NCBI GenBank assembly: GCA_003971905.1
Contig: RSEE01000133.1
Location: 90,079 to 154,078, forward strand
Reading direction: 5' to 3'
Source: Moniliella sp. 'wahieum'
Taxonomy: Eukaryota > Basidiomycota > Moniliellomycetes > Moniliellales > Moniliellaceae
Length of the DNA stretch: 64,000 nucleotides
Shown one piece after another: positions 24,573 to 35,128 of this stretch. The position numbers and the translations under genes were made by a program. A model generated the notes under the pieces. That model made no database searches, was not told where the DNA came from, and saw only the letters and a program-made list of their open reading frames with translations. Numbering within the stretch: position 1 is the first letter of the stretch; every line of letters starts with the position of its first letter.

Positions 24573-24730
24573 TGTTGACATCCGTCCTAGGACCGCGCGG
24601 ACCCTGAGTCACGTGAGTCAGCTTTCATTCCTTCCGAGCTCGCACCAGTCTTCTGGACGAGTCAGTCGCAGAGCTTCTTAGTCCATACGACGTTCAGTGC
24701 TCACATTCTGTGGTAGTAGCGAGGCCGACA
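24573..24730 (+). repeat. left LTR (158 bp)
   Basis: TG..CA ends. It differs from the right LTR only by three single-base length differences (near 24675, 24685 and 24707) and no substitutions that I can see. It contains two TGAGTCA words (24605-24611, 24614-24620) overlapping a CACGTG. Confidence 0.95.
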
Positions 24731-24783
24731 GAGTTACATCCTTATCTGCTCATCCCTGAGCTGGCCAAAACTACACCCACAAC

Positions 24784-26019
24784 CATGGGCGCCAACGCTA
24801 ACACCGATCTCTCGGTCAGCGACACCACAATGGTGAACAAGCGCGATTACTGGACACCAACCGGTCGCGATCCGCCACCGATTGGCACCGACAACGAGGA
24901 ACTCATGATGCTTTGCGCCGAAGCGCACCTGTGGTTCAAGAAGACGAACGACATCGATGTCGTTAAGAAGATCACAGAGCTATACACGACAGAGCCGAGG
25001 CTGGATGGAAGACGAACCTACGTCTATCACGACAAACTGGGTTCGACGGGCTAACGAATTTGTGGTGCAAAACATCCACCAAATGGAAACTCAACCCAAC
25101 AACTTTGGGGGCACCTACAGGCGCAGCCTCGCGACCCGAGTACGACCTTTACAGATCACTACGCGAGTCTCCCACCAAGAATATCAAGTGGCCTGATCTG
25201 AACAAAGACCCGTCCGCCTACAGCGCTGGAAGACGATTTCTCTTCGCGATAACAGATGCCCACCCCCACGCAAGCGACGTCGTCCAGAATGGTCGCAGCT
25301 CCCGCTACTTCACCGAGGACCTCGACAGACGCTTGCACAACCTTCTTAGGGAAGCCATGCCGTCAACCCTCTTCCGGACGATCCGCACCCACCACGAAAT
25401 ATCATGCACCCAGGACACGCTGAACATGCTGCGTCAGCGGTATGGATATACGCCTACCGCAAACAGAGGGCCTCTACTCATTCGCTACTTTTCGGCCGAC
25501 CAAGGAAACCGATCGGGTCGAGACTACCTCGACTACATGGAAGAGATCAGTGCAAGCCTGACGCGAGCGGGCATCCCACTTACGGAAGAGCAGGAACGCA
25601 CTGGGATCCTACTCGGCTTACGCGACATGAGCATTCGCCAGCGTGAAGAGCGCTCGAGTCTAGACAAGTTACGGCAGGCCGTGATGGACATACCAGCCGC
25701 CACGTATCCCGGTGGAGAAAGGAAGAGAAACGGAGGCAAGCCGGTCAACGGAGGAACGCCTTGGACTCGACCCGACAGCGGGGGACGACCCACCAGCGGG
25801 GGAAAAAACTCCAGCGGGGGCAAAGCCGGCGACGACAACCTCGCGGACACAAAGACCAAGGGGCAAGACCGCACCAACCAACCCTGGCGCAGCGCGACGT
25901 CTAATAAACCTGTTGTCCCTCCGCGCAACCCAGGCCGAGCCAACGCTCACGTCGCTCAGAGAGCGAGCTCTCCCGAGTCTGAAGTGATTGACGTTGATGC
26001 GGGCACAGCTGACTACTAG
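24784..26019 (+). CDS. copia Gag
   Basis: Capsid-type protein of the retrotransposon. The start is MGANANTDLSVSDTTM at 24784; one base is missing near 25045, and the frame is then continuous to TAG at 26017-26019. The middle part (RRFLFAITDAHPHASDVV, HHEISCTQDTLNMLRQRYG, DYLDYMEEISASLTRAGIPL, RTGILLGLRDMSIRQ) has the helical character of copia Gag (UBN2-like) proteins. The C-terminal 100 residues are Gly/Lys/Arg/Ser-rich with repeated SGG words, and I find no CCHC zinc knuckle. About 410 residues in all. The frame after the stop is the Pol frame. Confidence 0.88.
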
Positions 26020-26034
26020 GAACTCGGGGGCGAA

Positions 26035-29000
26035 ATGCGAATCATCCGGGCATTATATGACAGTGGGGCATTCCCATCCATTTGGAAAGACAAATCCGTC
26101 TTCACATCCATGACCCCTTGCGACGACGAGATAGAGGTTGCTAACGGGACACATGTAAAGGCGGAAGGACGAGGCACGGCCACAATCCGTATCCGATGCT
26201 TAGGAGGACACCAAATGGAGATAAAACTCCCCAACAGCCTATACATGCCCCGTTTCAGCCGAAATCTCGTCAGTGTAGCACACCTGTCGAACACCGGAAT
26301 CGCATCATACTTCGCCCCACACCAGAAGGGTATCTGGCTTGGTAACCCAGGATCCACCCTACGAAAAGTAACCGGCAGTGACTATCAATTCACGATCTTA
26401 CACAACCCGCGAACGCCACCCACACCCCTGCGGGCCATGGCGACCAAACCGATCAAACCGGCCGACCCACCCTCAACCCCAAACTCCCTCGCAGCATCCC
26501 TGGCCCTGGACCACGTCTCTAAAGCCCACAAACGCTGGAACCACGCAGCCATCGACCTCCTCCCCTGGCTTACACGATCGGAAACCGCAGGCCTCCGCGT
26601 CACAGCCAAGCATATCTCCCTCTGTCGTTCAGAGTGGGATTGCCCAACATGCGCGGTGGCACTAGCGACAGCATCGCCCCATCCGAGCCGGGACCGCCTC
26701 CGATCCAAAAGACCTTTCGAGGTCCTCCACGTCGACGTAGTAGACCTCCCCCGGGTAACCGGCATGGGGCACGGATACGCCCTCGTCGCCGTTGATGACT
26801 TCACGCGGTACGTCTTCACCACAGCGATCCCGACAAAGGGCGCTGCAACGAAGGAACTGCGGAACCTCATATTGCGGGAGCAACGCTACGGCCCGGACAG
26901 ACTGCTGCGGACTTTGCGCACGGACAACGCCCCCGAATTGACAAGCGCACTGCAACCTTTTCTGGACGAGCAAGGCATCACGTCAGAACGGACAATCCCG
27001 GGGCAGAGTGCTAGCAACGGTGTGGCTGAGCGTGCCATCCGAACCATAACGACTCGTGCAAGGCAGTTGCTCTTGGGTACAGGTCTTCCGACGTCGGACT
27101 GGTGGGAACACAGCCTCCACGCTGCGTGCTTCACCCAAAACCAAATGCCACTCAAAACATCCGGGGAAGACAACAAATCGCGATTTGAGCGATACAAAGG
27201 CCACGCATACTCGTTACCGATGCAACCCTTTGGCCGCTTGCATACCTCCATCTGCCCGAGTCACGCCGCGAGCACAAGCTCAGCGCGCGGGCAGAGGAAG
27301 GTATGCTGGTAGGATACCACCATCAGCGCGGATCAAAGGGATGGCTCTTCGCCACATACCAACCATCCCTGGGTACCTTCACCTACCGCTGGTCGAAACC
27401 GTACAAATGGGGCAACGCCATCTACCCCCATCTCCACCCCGACCACTTCCCACCCGACATCTCCAAATCACCTCAAATTAAAATCGACAGTGAAAAAGAC
27501 GCTAACCCTACTCCGCCAGCCGCGGCAGCACCCATGCCCCGAACCGCCGCCACACCCCAGACACCCGCTCCCACCACCACCCCCCCTCCGCGCCGCTACC
27601 CCCTCCGCCAGCGCACCACCCGCACCTCCCTCGACCTGCACACACTCCCAATCGCTGACGACCCCACCGACACGACCTACCATGCTCGTGCTGCAGCCGC
27701 CACGCCCCACTGCGCCGCACCAGAGATCGGCATCGCCCGCCCCCTACCTGACACATCCGCCCCCCCGTTTGCCGACACAGTTCAACCTCCCGAATACGCC
27801 GCCATGACTGCTCTCAGCGCACCCATCCACCCGGACACGGTTCAGCTCACCAAGGATGGCGTACCCCTCGCTCCCAAGACGCTCAAGGGTCTCGAGACTC
27901 ACCCCTCCTTTGCCATGGTCAAGCAGGCTATGGCCGACGAGGTGGCCACACTCGCGCGATACGGCACCTACGAGGCTACGTACCCACCACCGGGTGCACA
28001 AATCCTCATAGGACTATGGCGCATCACCACAAAGACGGACGCCGAGGGCCGGTTCCTGCGCCACCGCGCGCGCTTTGTCGCGGGCGGACACCAACAATCG
28101 GCCGAGACTTGGGGCCAGACGTTCGCACCATCGGTGCGCACACCTGCCATCCTGACCCTCGTCGTGCTGGCCGAGAAGTATAAGTTTGGCCTCTTCTCGG
28201 CGGACGTCAATGCAGCGTACCTGAACGCCCCCCTCGAAGAAGCAGTCTACATCCGCCCACCCCCCTACTTCCCCGAAGCGGGTGGTCGCGTGTGGCGTCT
28301 CAAGAAGAGTCTATACGGGCTACATCAGAGCGGAGCAAACTGGGCACGATACATCCGGAACCTGCTGCGTGACAAGCTCGGCTTCACGCAAAGCTTGACC
28401 GAGCCCTGCTTGTTCGTGCGCGCTGCACCACCGGGTGAGCAGATCCTCCTGGCGGTCCACACCGACGATCTGCTCCTCGCATGCAAGTCACACCAAAAGT
28501 ACGAGGAGTTTATGGCCGAGATAAACACACACATTGATGTTCGTGGTAACGGTCCCCTTCACTACCACCTGGGATGCCAATACGATCGGATCGGTGGGGA
28601 GCTGTACCTGAGCCAACCAAAGTTCATCGAGGAAGTGGTGGCAAAGCACCACATCAAAGCCCCGTGGATCCGGACTCTCCCACATCCCGTACGGATGATA
28701 CCGCCCCGTGCCGACCCTGAACCCCCATCCCTCCCAGCCTTGCGCAAGGCATATCAGGGGAAGATCGGATCGGGACTGTGGGCTGCACGAATGGGCCGGC
28801 CTGACTCCCTCTTCGCTATCACGGCCCTCAGCAGAGCCGCTGCCGACCCATCGCAGCAGCATCATCAAGCAGTCGATGACTTCCTTCGCTACCTGTACCA
28901 TACTCGAGGAAAGGGCCTGAGGTTGACCCCAACATCAGATGCACCGGCCATTGCGCTGTATACAGATTCCGACTTGGCGGGAGATCCCATCCAGGCACGC

Positions 29001-29462
29001 TCCACATCTGGATGCCTACTGATGGTGTACGGTGTGCCGGTGTCGTGGCGATCCATTCTTCAGCCGAAGAGCGTTACCAGTACCGCCGCCGCCGAATATA
29101 CGGCAGGATATGATGGACTGGTTGACGCCAACTATGTCAAGAACATCATGATCGAGCTTGGGGCCATCGGCGAGGGTACACCCATTCATTGGTATTGCGA
29201 CAATAAGTCTGTCGTCGATCTCGCCCACAAATTTGGCAGCACCGGCAAGCTCCGAGAGCTGAAGATCCGGTACCACAATGTACGGCAACACGTGGACTCG
29301 GGCGAGGCCATACTTGTACACATCCCCGGCGAAAGGAACCCAGCGGACGTCCTCACCAAGCCTCTCGGCCGTCCCGCCCTGACAAGCCATCTTGCTCAAC
29401 TCCGCGTCGAGGAGATGGATCCAGTCCACATGACTGGGCCCTCCGGTCAGCGGGGGTGTTGA
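26035..29462 (+). CDS. copia Pol (protease, integrase, reverse transcriptase, RNase H)
   Basis: Same frame as Gag, five codons after its TAG. The aspartic protease has LYDSGAFPSIW near 26053. The gag-pre-integrase domain has HKRWNHAA and CRSEWDCPTC (26530-26660). The integrase has its catalytic acids at Asp 26734, Asp 26923 and Glu 27028 (34 residues between the last two). One base is missing near 27238; the second frame carries GMLVGYHHQRGSKGWLFA, a Pro/Thr-rich linker (27500-27800), and the RT: LKTKTDAEGR-like RITTKTDAEGRF, FSADVNAAYLNAPL, KKSLYGLHQSGANW and the active site AVHTDDLLLA (usually VDD, here TDD). RNase H has YTDSDLAGD, STSGCLLM, AAAEYTAGYDG, WYCDNKSVVDLA, and the copia end motif NPADVLTKPLGRP. 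The frame ends at 29462, inside the right LTR. Confidence 0.96.
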
Positions 29463-29617
29463 CATCCGTCCTAGGACCGCGCGGACCCTGAGTCACGTGA
29501 GTCAGCTTTCATTCCTTCCGAGCTCGCACCAGTCTTCTGGACGAGTCAGTCGCAGAAGCTTCTTAGTCCAATACGACGTTCAGTGCTCACATTCTGTGGG
29601 TAGTAGCGAGGCCGACA
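29457..29617 (+). repeat. right LTR (161 bp)
   Basis: Matches the left LTR apart from three one-base length differences. The TGAGTCA pair is at 29489-29495 and 29498-29504. Confidence 0.95.
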
Positions 29618-29622
29618 GCAAC
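29618..29622. repeat. target-site duplication, right (GCAAC)
   Basis: A perfect copy of 24568-24572. Confidence 0.93.
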
Positions 29623-29799
29623 TCATCCGCTCGCCACACATCCACGTCGTGGGCAAGCCATGCTGCTTCATCATCCCATCACTCGTCACCAGCAATCGTT
29701 AGCCAATCCTCCGCCCTGTCTGCTCCACACTTGGGCTCACCGGTCACCGGCCACCCCTGCCGTCTCGCTCCCTCCACACAGCGGTTTGTCCGTCGTCCG

Positions 29800-29806
29800 T
29801 ATATAG
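29800..29806 (+). promoter_or_regulatory. TATA-like element
   Basis: TATATAG, about 215 bp upstream of the ATG at 30019 and 180 bp beyond the retrotransposon. A candidate core promoter for the glycoprotein gene; position evidence only. Confidence 0.35.
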
Positions 29807-30018
29807 TTCCCATCCCACCTCACCTTCTCTAGTTGTCCTTCCTCCATCGCCGCCATCAGCATCACCCCCCCCTCTCTACACACACCTCTTTTGCGTCCGC
29901 CCGTCTCCCATCACTCTCCTTTTTTCCCGCGCTGCGCTCGCGCTAGCATTCCAATCGTTTTTGCTCCCCCACACAACCCCTCGCACGCGTTCCCGCTTCC
30001 TCTCTTCGGTTCTCGACC

Positions 30019-31365
30019 ATGCAGATCCTCGCTTTGGCCCTCGGCCTGACTGCTCTTGTCGGCGCAACAAACGCCACGCCGTCGCACCAGCACCAACGCA
30101 TGGTCCATGCTCGTGCCGCTGCCTCCGCCAGTCAGTCTGCCACCAAGCCCAAGTTCACCTACAAACCCCCCACCAACACCTACCCCGGCGTCGTTGCCTC
30201 GGGCAAGATGGGTCCGACCAACCCCGACAAGCCGACGCAACACGCCTGTCAACCAGACATCCCAAGCGCGTTTGCCTCGCTCAATTCCATTGACGATTGG
30301 TGCACGTTTGGGCCGGAACCTCTCAACAATACCGATACGCTTGGTGACCTCGAAGCCACCACGGTCGCCTATTGCACCAAACCGCGCAACAATGCGCGCG
30401 TGATTGTACGTTCTCGTCTGCCCTTTCTCTGTGGATTGCGCCGAGAGTTTATATGGCAGTGTTGGCTGACCCATCTACCCGTCTTTCTTGTCTTGTTGTT
30501 AGCCCGACGGATCGATCAAGACAGCGTCGTTCATCCGCACCCCGCTGTACATCGAGCTGCATGCCACGGGCGACTTTACCGCGCTCAATTTCGCCCCGGG
30601 CGACTCGGGTGGCGAGCTGGACCCGCACGGCGCAACCGAAAGGGCAACCCGGTCGGGGGCAACGTAACGTCGAACGTTGTGGATGGCAAGACAGATGTGT
30701 CGTACCAAGAGTGGATGAACTACGTGTCAGCGAGCGAACTTTGTTTCCGTGTGCATTGCCGGCTCGGACGACGCGACACCGTCAGAGATTTGCCAGCACA
30801 CACTGGACGAAGTGGGTTGTTCCTGGATCATGCCCAAGCGCCATCCAAGACGGCATTTGAAACGTGCGACGCTGACGCTGCTTACCCGCCGGGCTGTACC
30901 CTCAACCCAACGGCTCCACCTCCACGTTCACAAGTACTTTACAGGTCAGTACACCGTCAATGGCCAAACCAAGGGCTACACCAATGGCGCCTCGACAGAA
31001 ACCACCCGACCGCCGCGTACTCCGTCCCTTCCTCTAGCAACTGCAAGCCCCAGCCATCGCCCAGCAACGGAATCGCCTCTCTCAAAAAGGGCGGCGGATC
31101 GTCCTCGGCACCGTCGTCCTCGGCAGCGCCTTCCTCAGCACCGCCCTCCTCCGCCGCACCCACCTCGATGACTGTTGTGAATGGTGGCTCCGGATCGGGA
31201 TCGGGATCGGGTCAGGCACCCCAGAAACAAGCCGGGTCCCAACCTGGGGCTGTTGCCCCTGCGCAACAGGCCGTGGCGAAGGCTAGTTCGGCCACGCTCC
31301 CTTTCTCCCTCCCGCTTGGGTGGCTGCTTGGTACTGGTTTCGTTGCCGGAGCGATGCTGGCGTAA
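30019..31365 (+). CDS. secreted, probably GPI-anchored glycoprotein ('macrofage activating glycoprotein' family)
   Basis: A cell-surface protein of unknown biochemical role. The signal peptide MQILALALGLTALVGATNA starts at 30019. The cysteine-containing body reads AFASLNSIDDWCTFGPEP, TTVAYCTKPRNNARVI, then across a 97-bp intron (30406-30502; GTACGT, GCTGAC, TTAG) PDGSIKTASFIRTPLYIEL, GDSGGELDPHGA, NPVGGNVTSNVV and SYQEWMNYVSASELCFRVC. This order (DDWC, PDG, GGELDPHGA, GNPVGG, CFR) matches the basidiomycete 'macrofage activating glycoprotein' family as I recall it. The tail is Ser/Pro-rich, then Gly/Ser-rich, ending in a hydrophobic segment (LPFSLPLGWLLGTGFVAGAM), the layout of a GPI-anchor signal. 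At least four single-base breaks lie between 30640 and 31000. The LTR element sits directly upstream. Confidence 0.85.
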   Translation: MQILALALGLTALVGATNATPSHQHQRMVHARAAASASQSATKPKFTYKPPTNTYPGVVASGKMGPTNPDKPTQHACQPDIPSAFASLNSIDDWCTFGPEPLNNTDTLGDLEATTVAYCTKPRNNARVIVRSRLPFLCGLRREFIWQCWLTHLPVFLVLLLARRIDQDSVVHPHPAVHRAACHGRLYRAQFRPGRLGWRAGPARRNRKGNPVGGNVTSNVVDGKTDVSYQEWMNYVSASELCFRVHCRLGRRDTVRDLPAHTGRSGLFLDHAQAPSKTAFETCDADAAYPPGCTLNPTAPPPRSQVLYRSVHRQWPNQGLHQWRLDRNHPTAAYSVPSSSNCKPQPSPSNGIASLKKGGGSSSAPSSSAAPSSAPPSSAAPTSMTVVNGGSGSGSGSGQAPQKQAGSQPGAVAPAQQAVAKASSATLPFSLPLGWLLGTGFVAGAMLA

Positions 31366-32012
31366 ACCTAGTCAGCGCATGTGGACTGTCAGTATAACCG
31401 CGTCAACCTCCCCCCCCCCCCCACCGTGCCAGGGAAACTGTGCATCTGTTCCATTTCTTGCTTGTGCTCACGATTGGTTTCAGAAGCCTTGTTGCTTGCC
31501 TGCTTACGCCCCCTTCCCGCCTCCCCTCCCTGCCTGCCCTCCCCGGGCGTTCCCGCTTGTGTTTGTACGACGCTATACCTTTTCTCCGTCTGAACTTGAA
31601 CGCTATACCTTTATCGGAACGCCCCATTTGCTGTGGGTGTTTTTTTTTTCCTTCTTTTTTCGTCCATCGCCCCTCTTGTTGTTCGAGTCTCGGTGGCGAC
31701 TAGCGATGCCCATGGAGGCATGCTCGATAGGGTGTAGGACCAGGAGAATCGCCGCCGTTTCGTATAGCAATAGGGCAGCGCGCTTCACAGTTGGCTTTGC
31801 GCAGCCGAATCCAGCCGCTCTCGCTGCTTGTGCGGCGGGCAGTAGGGTTGGGCAACCCTAGCGCGCCGCTGCCGTCGGGCGCGGGGGCACTCCTCGACGT
31901 GTGTGCGCTGGGACGAGTGACCGGTGACCATCCCTCGATAGCACGCTGGACGCGTCGCGCCCTGCTCCCACCTTCTCTGCTCCTCCTCCTCTGGGCTGCT
32001 CTGCGCGCGGCC
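31366..32012. other. intergenic, no gene recognised
   Basis: 3' flank of the glycoprotein gene and 5' region of RSC7. Long C and T homopolymers (31410-31425, 31640-31650) are present. The RSC7 start is not certain, so its N-terminus may extend into the right end. Confidence 0.5.
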
Positions 32013-33915
32013 ATGCCGACCCCGCCGCTCCACCCGCGCACGCACCACCGCCGCCTCGCCTGCGCACAGCACACGTCTCGGCTCCTCCCCGCCGCCGCTC
32101 CGCACCTCGTCGCGCAAGTCAGCACGGCGAGCAGTGCGCGCACCCACCTCGCCCCCCTCGCAGCGCACCTCGGCCTCGCCGCCCCCGCCCCGGCTGCCTC
32201 CGACACCGAGTCGGTCGAAAGCGCCGAATACGCTTCCCCCCCCCCCGCCAGTCGCAAGCGCCGTGCGCTGCCCCGTCCACAGCACGCGGCAAGCGCCGTG
32301 CACCGACCTGGCCACCCCCGTTGCGGCCGGTACGCACACGGCAGAGCCACCGGAGACGGCGGACGATACCGAGGCCATCGAAGGTGCCGAGGACGCTGAT
32401 GCAGATGCAGATGCAGATGGTGCAGAGGGGCCCGAGGCCGAGGTGTGAACATGCGGAAGAGGAGACCAAGTCGCGCTCGCGCTGGATCCGGCGGGCGAAA
32501 CCAAAGTGACTCGTATGGCGTGTTGCGTGGCGGGCGGCAACTGCGTTGTGCGGCACTGACGTTCCTGAGCGTGGTGCGCACGAGTTTGTCTTGACGCGCG
32601 ATGCGGCGCGCACGCTCGAGTACCGCGACTCGATTACTTTGCCAAACTTAACAAGCCCCTTCGCCTGGTCCAGCTCCACCCGAGAGAGGGAACGGTTGGT
32701 CCAGCTCGAATTGATCAAACCTCATCTCAGGAATCGACCGATCACCGTGGTGTATGCCCGGGATCTCTTCCAACGGTTTGGTGCGCGCATCGTGGTGGGT
32801 ACGTCTGGCTGGGGTTCCTTTTCTTTCTTCTTTTGCCCCCCACGCATGCGCTGGCGCTTGCTGGGGACAATCCGGACTCACACTGACCCCCCCCCCCCCA
32901 TCTGCATCCAGAGGGGAACAGGTCGTGGACGATTACTACGAACAGCAAGCGATCGAGGATGGGGCAGTACGCGGCCAGCTGGCTGTGCCTATGACCGCGA
33001 ACGGATGCGGGACGAGTACCGGAGGCGTGTGCGGGTGGCCAAGGCACAAGCGCGTCTACGTCTGGCCGAGGAGACCGAGGAAGCACCTACACCTACCATG
33101 GACGAGTCGGGATCGGAGCAAGGTGAGACTGGCACGGGCAAAGCACATGCCGATCCCTTACGCGAAATATACGAGAAACGCGAACGGGACCGAGAACGTG
33201 AAAAGCAACGGCGCCGACTCGGTTCCAGTTCTTACACCCCCTCACTCCTTCGGGGGAAGCTGTCACGACCACCTTTGGCGATGCTGGTGCCGACCCTTGG
33301 ACCCGCCTCGGCCCGGGCTCAGGCAAAAATATGGGCCGCAAAGCGGTGCTTCATCGCGACGGCCTGGATGAGCGCAATTGGGTCTTGCGCCTCGCTTTGG
33401 CCGCCTCGGCTTCGGCTCGGTCCCATGCTCTGGCACGCGAACGCCATCGTGTTCGTCTCCCCGTGCCGCTGCTGCAAGAAGGGAGGGGGGGACGGACGTA
33501 CCCCTGCTGCTCGTGTCGGCCGAGCAGAAGGATAAGGAGACTGCCAACGAAAAAGAGAATGAAAAGGAGCAGGAGCAGGGCAGGAGCAGGAGCAGGACAA
33601 GAAGGATGAGGAACAAGGGGAAGAGGACCACTCGTTGTCTTCTTCTGTGTCGGATGGATCCGATGCCGAGGACGTTCCAACGGGAGTGTACGAGCCCGGG
33701 ACGAATCGGGTGCACGTACCGGCCTATACGCAGTCTACGTGGGCGCAGTGGAGCCGCGTGTCGCCCACTCCGCGCGTACCGGACTGGAACCAGAGGGGAC
33801 CAAACGTCTGCCTTCCTTGGCCGACTTGCCCCCGCTTGCCTCGCGCTCATGGGGGGTGATGAGCGTATCGACCAGCGCGCTCGTCCCCGCCAACTTGGAA
33901 CAAGACAGAATGTAA
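32013..33915 (+). CDS. RSC7: chromatin-remodelling complex subunit RSC7/Swp82 family
   Basis: A subunit of SWI/SNF-class nucleosome remodellers, nuclear. The N-terminal third is low complexity and acidic (TEPPETADDTEAIEGAED, then Asp/Ala repeats at 32398-32418); the start at 32013 is a guess. The conserved domain starts with DPAGETKVT (about 32485), then LTFPERGAHEFVLTRDAART, LEYRDS, LVQLELIKPHLRNRPITVVY and ARDLFQRFGARIVV. A 113-bp intron (32799-32911; GTACGT, ACTGAC, TCCAG) follows, and the splice gives EGEQVVDDYYEQQAIEDGA, the family hallmark. Downstream are a charged helix (32995-33230), then GVYEPGTNRVHVPAYTQST, matching the GIYEP..TQPT-type C-terminal motif. The end is ..PANLEQDRM with TAA at 33913-33915. 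At least six frame breaks are needed. Gene symbol by family resemblance; Swp82 is equally possible. Confidence 0.83.
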
Positions 33916-34232
33916 CTCAATGGTACCTGTGAACTGGTAACTGTTCTTACTGTGAACTGTGAACTGCGAGCTGGAACGTGTAACGTGTAACGTATAACGT
34001 GTTTATTTTCGCTGTCCATCTCCTCTCTCGCCCCGACCTGGCTTTGCAGAGCCCACCGGCCAGGGGCAGAACCTTCCAGGAGCCGAATCCGCAGTGGACA
34101 GACGCAGCGGACCGAAGCAAACGATAAATGCAGTAGGCAGAAGTGACAGATAGATGGATGGATGGATTGCATATGCAAGGCAAAATGTGAACAGGGTGTC
34201 AGACGTATGAGAGGGTGCGAACTGTGCAAAAA

Positions 34233-34288
34233 AGGGCAAGGGGCAAGGGGCAAGGGGGCAAGGGGGCAAGGGGGCAAGGGGGCAAGGG
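34233..34288. repeat. GGGGCAA tandem repeat
   Basis: About seven copies of a 7-8 bp G-rich unit between the convergent RSC7 and phosphatase genes. Its G runs make G-quadruplex formation conceivable. Confidence 0.85.
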
Positions 34289-34293
34289 GGGCG

Positions 34294-35128
34294 CTAGTCC
34301 CGGTAGGGATGGGGGCGCGGGGAGTGCCGAAGGGAAAGCGACGAAGGAGGAGGAAGCGCGCGTGCTCGTTTCAGCGGCGTTGGCGGTGGTGGTGGCGGGT
34401 CGTGGGCGGGGAAGGAGCGTTTGGTGGCGGTTGTGGGCACGTCAGGGACCGTCGGTGCCAGTGGTTGGGACGGTTGGGATGGGTGGGATGGGTGCGGGGG
34501 CAGCGAGGGGGGCAGATTGAGCAGCTGCTCCCACTCGGCCAGCTGGGCCATAAGAGACCAGTTGGGCGACACGGCCGGCGAGAGCGCCTTGACACGGGCG
34601 TACACGTCGTGCATGCGCGCCCGGCTGGCGTGCATGATGTACGCCATGACGGCCGTTGCTGAGCGCGAGACGCCGCACTGGCAGTGCACCAGCACCCGCC
34701 CGCGCGCAGCCATGTGTGCGTCAATCAGTGCGCACAGCCGTGGAAAGCCCATGTCAACCGCGGTTGCCAGGTCGGCCTGGGTGTGGGTCCAGGCGAGATG
34801 CACGGCCTCGCGGCCGGCCGGCACGGCGGCACGGCGCATTCGGCAGCGACGGTGAGGACGAGGGTGATGCCGTAGCGCTCGCAGATGCGCGCGTCGTGCG
34901 CCCTGCGCTCGTCGGCGAGGAAGAGGCGGGGGTAGACCTCGACGGGGCCGGTGTGGTAGGCGCGGGCGCGGGCCAGCGCTGCGTCCTCGCCGTCGGGCAC
35001 GCGGGACGCGAGGGCGCTGGCTGCTGAGGCCGGCGCGAGCGTGAAGTCGCGGCGGGGCGGGGGCGGCGGCGGCGGAGGAGAGGGAGAGCGCCGGCGCGGC
35101 GGCGCGGCGGGAGCGTCGGCGCGAGCAT
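34294..35128 (-). CDS. dual-specificity protein phosphatase (Msg5/Pmp1-like)
   Basis: Removes phosphate from Ser/Thr and Tyr, typically on MAP kinases. The start is MLAPTLPPRRRAG at 35128, with an Arg/Pro-rich leader. Two frame breaks lead into HTGPVEVYPRLFLADERRA and ICERYGITLVLTVAAECA (the usual DSP opening). Then come EAVHLAWTHTQADL, VDMGFPRLCALIDAHMAA and the active site VLVHCQCGVSRSATAVMAY (CX5R complete), followed by MHDVYARVKALSPAVSPN. The general-acid Asp is expected in the AWTHTQAD segment. The tail is Pro-rich with a basic PLKRARALPPP stretch and ends at 34294. There is no zinc-binding C-terminal domain, so it is not YVH1-like. The HCQCGVSRS loop is what Msg5-type MAPK phosphatases carry. 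Confidence 0.88.

Larger units (their letters stand above)
24573..29617 (+). mobile_element. complete Ty1/copia LTR retrotransposon
   Basis: A 5045-bp element bounded by two near-identical LTRs beginning TGTTGACA and ending CCGACA, flanked by a perfect 5-bp duplication (GCAAC). Inside, in order, are gag, an in-frame TAG, then protease, gag-pre-integrase, integrase, reverse transcriptase and RNase H. Integrase before RT defines the Ty1/copia superfamily. A G-rich tract (AGCGGGGG) immediately left of the right LTR is the probable polypurine tract; the primer-binding site after 24730 could not be assigned. It inserted about 400 bp upstream of the glycoprotein gene at 30019, in the same orientation. 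Confidence 0.97.

Noticed and set aside
27230-27310. Programmed frameshift between integrase and reverse transcriptase
   Set aside because: Adding one G near 27238 restores a continuous protein, and the same one-base losses occur in host genes. A read error is more likely.
28440-28480. Reverse transcriptase box with TDD instead of VDD as a sign of a dead element
   Set aside because: Both catalytic Asp are present and the residue before them varies among copia elements, so one substitution is not proof of inactivity.
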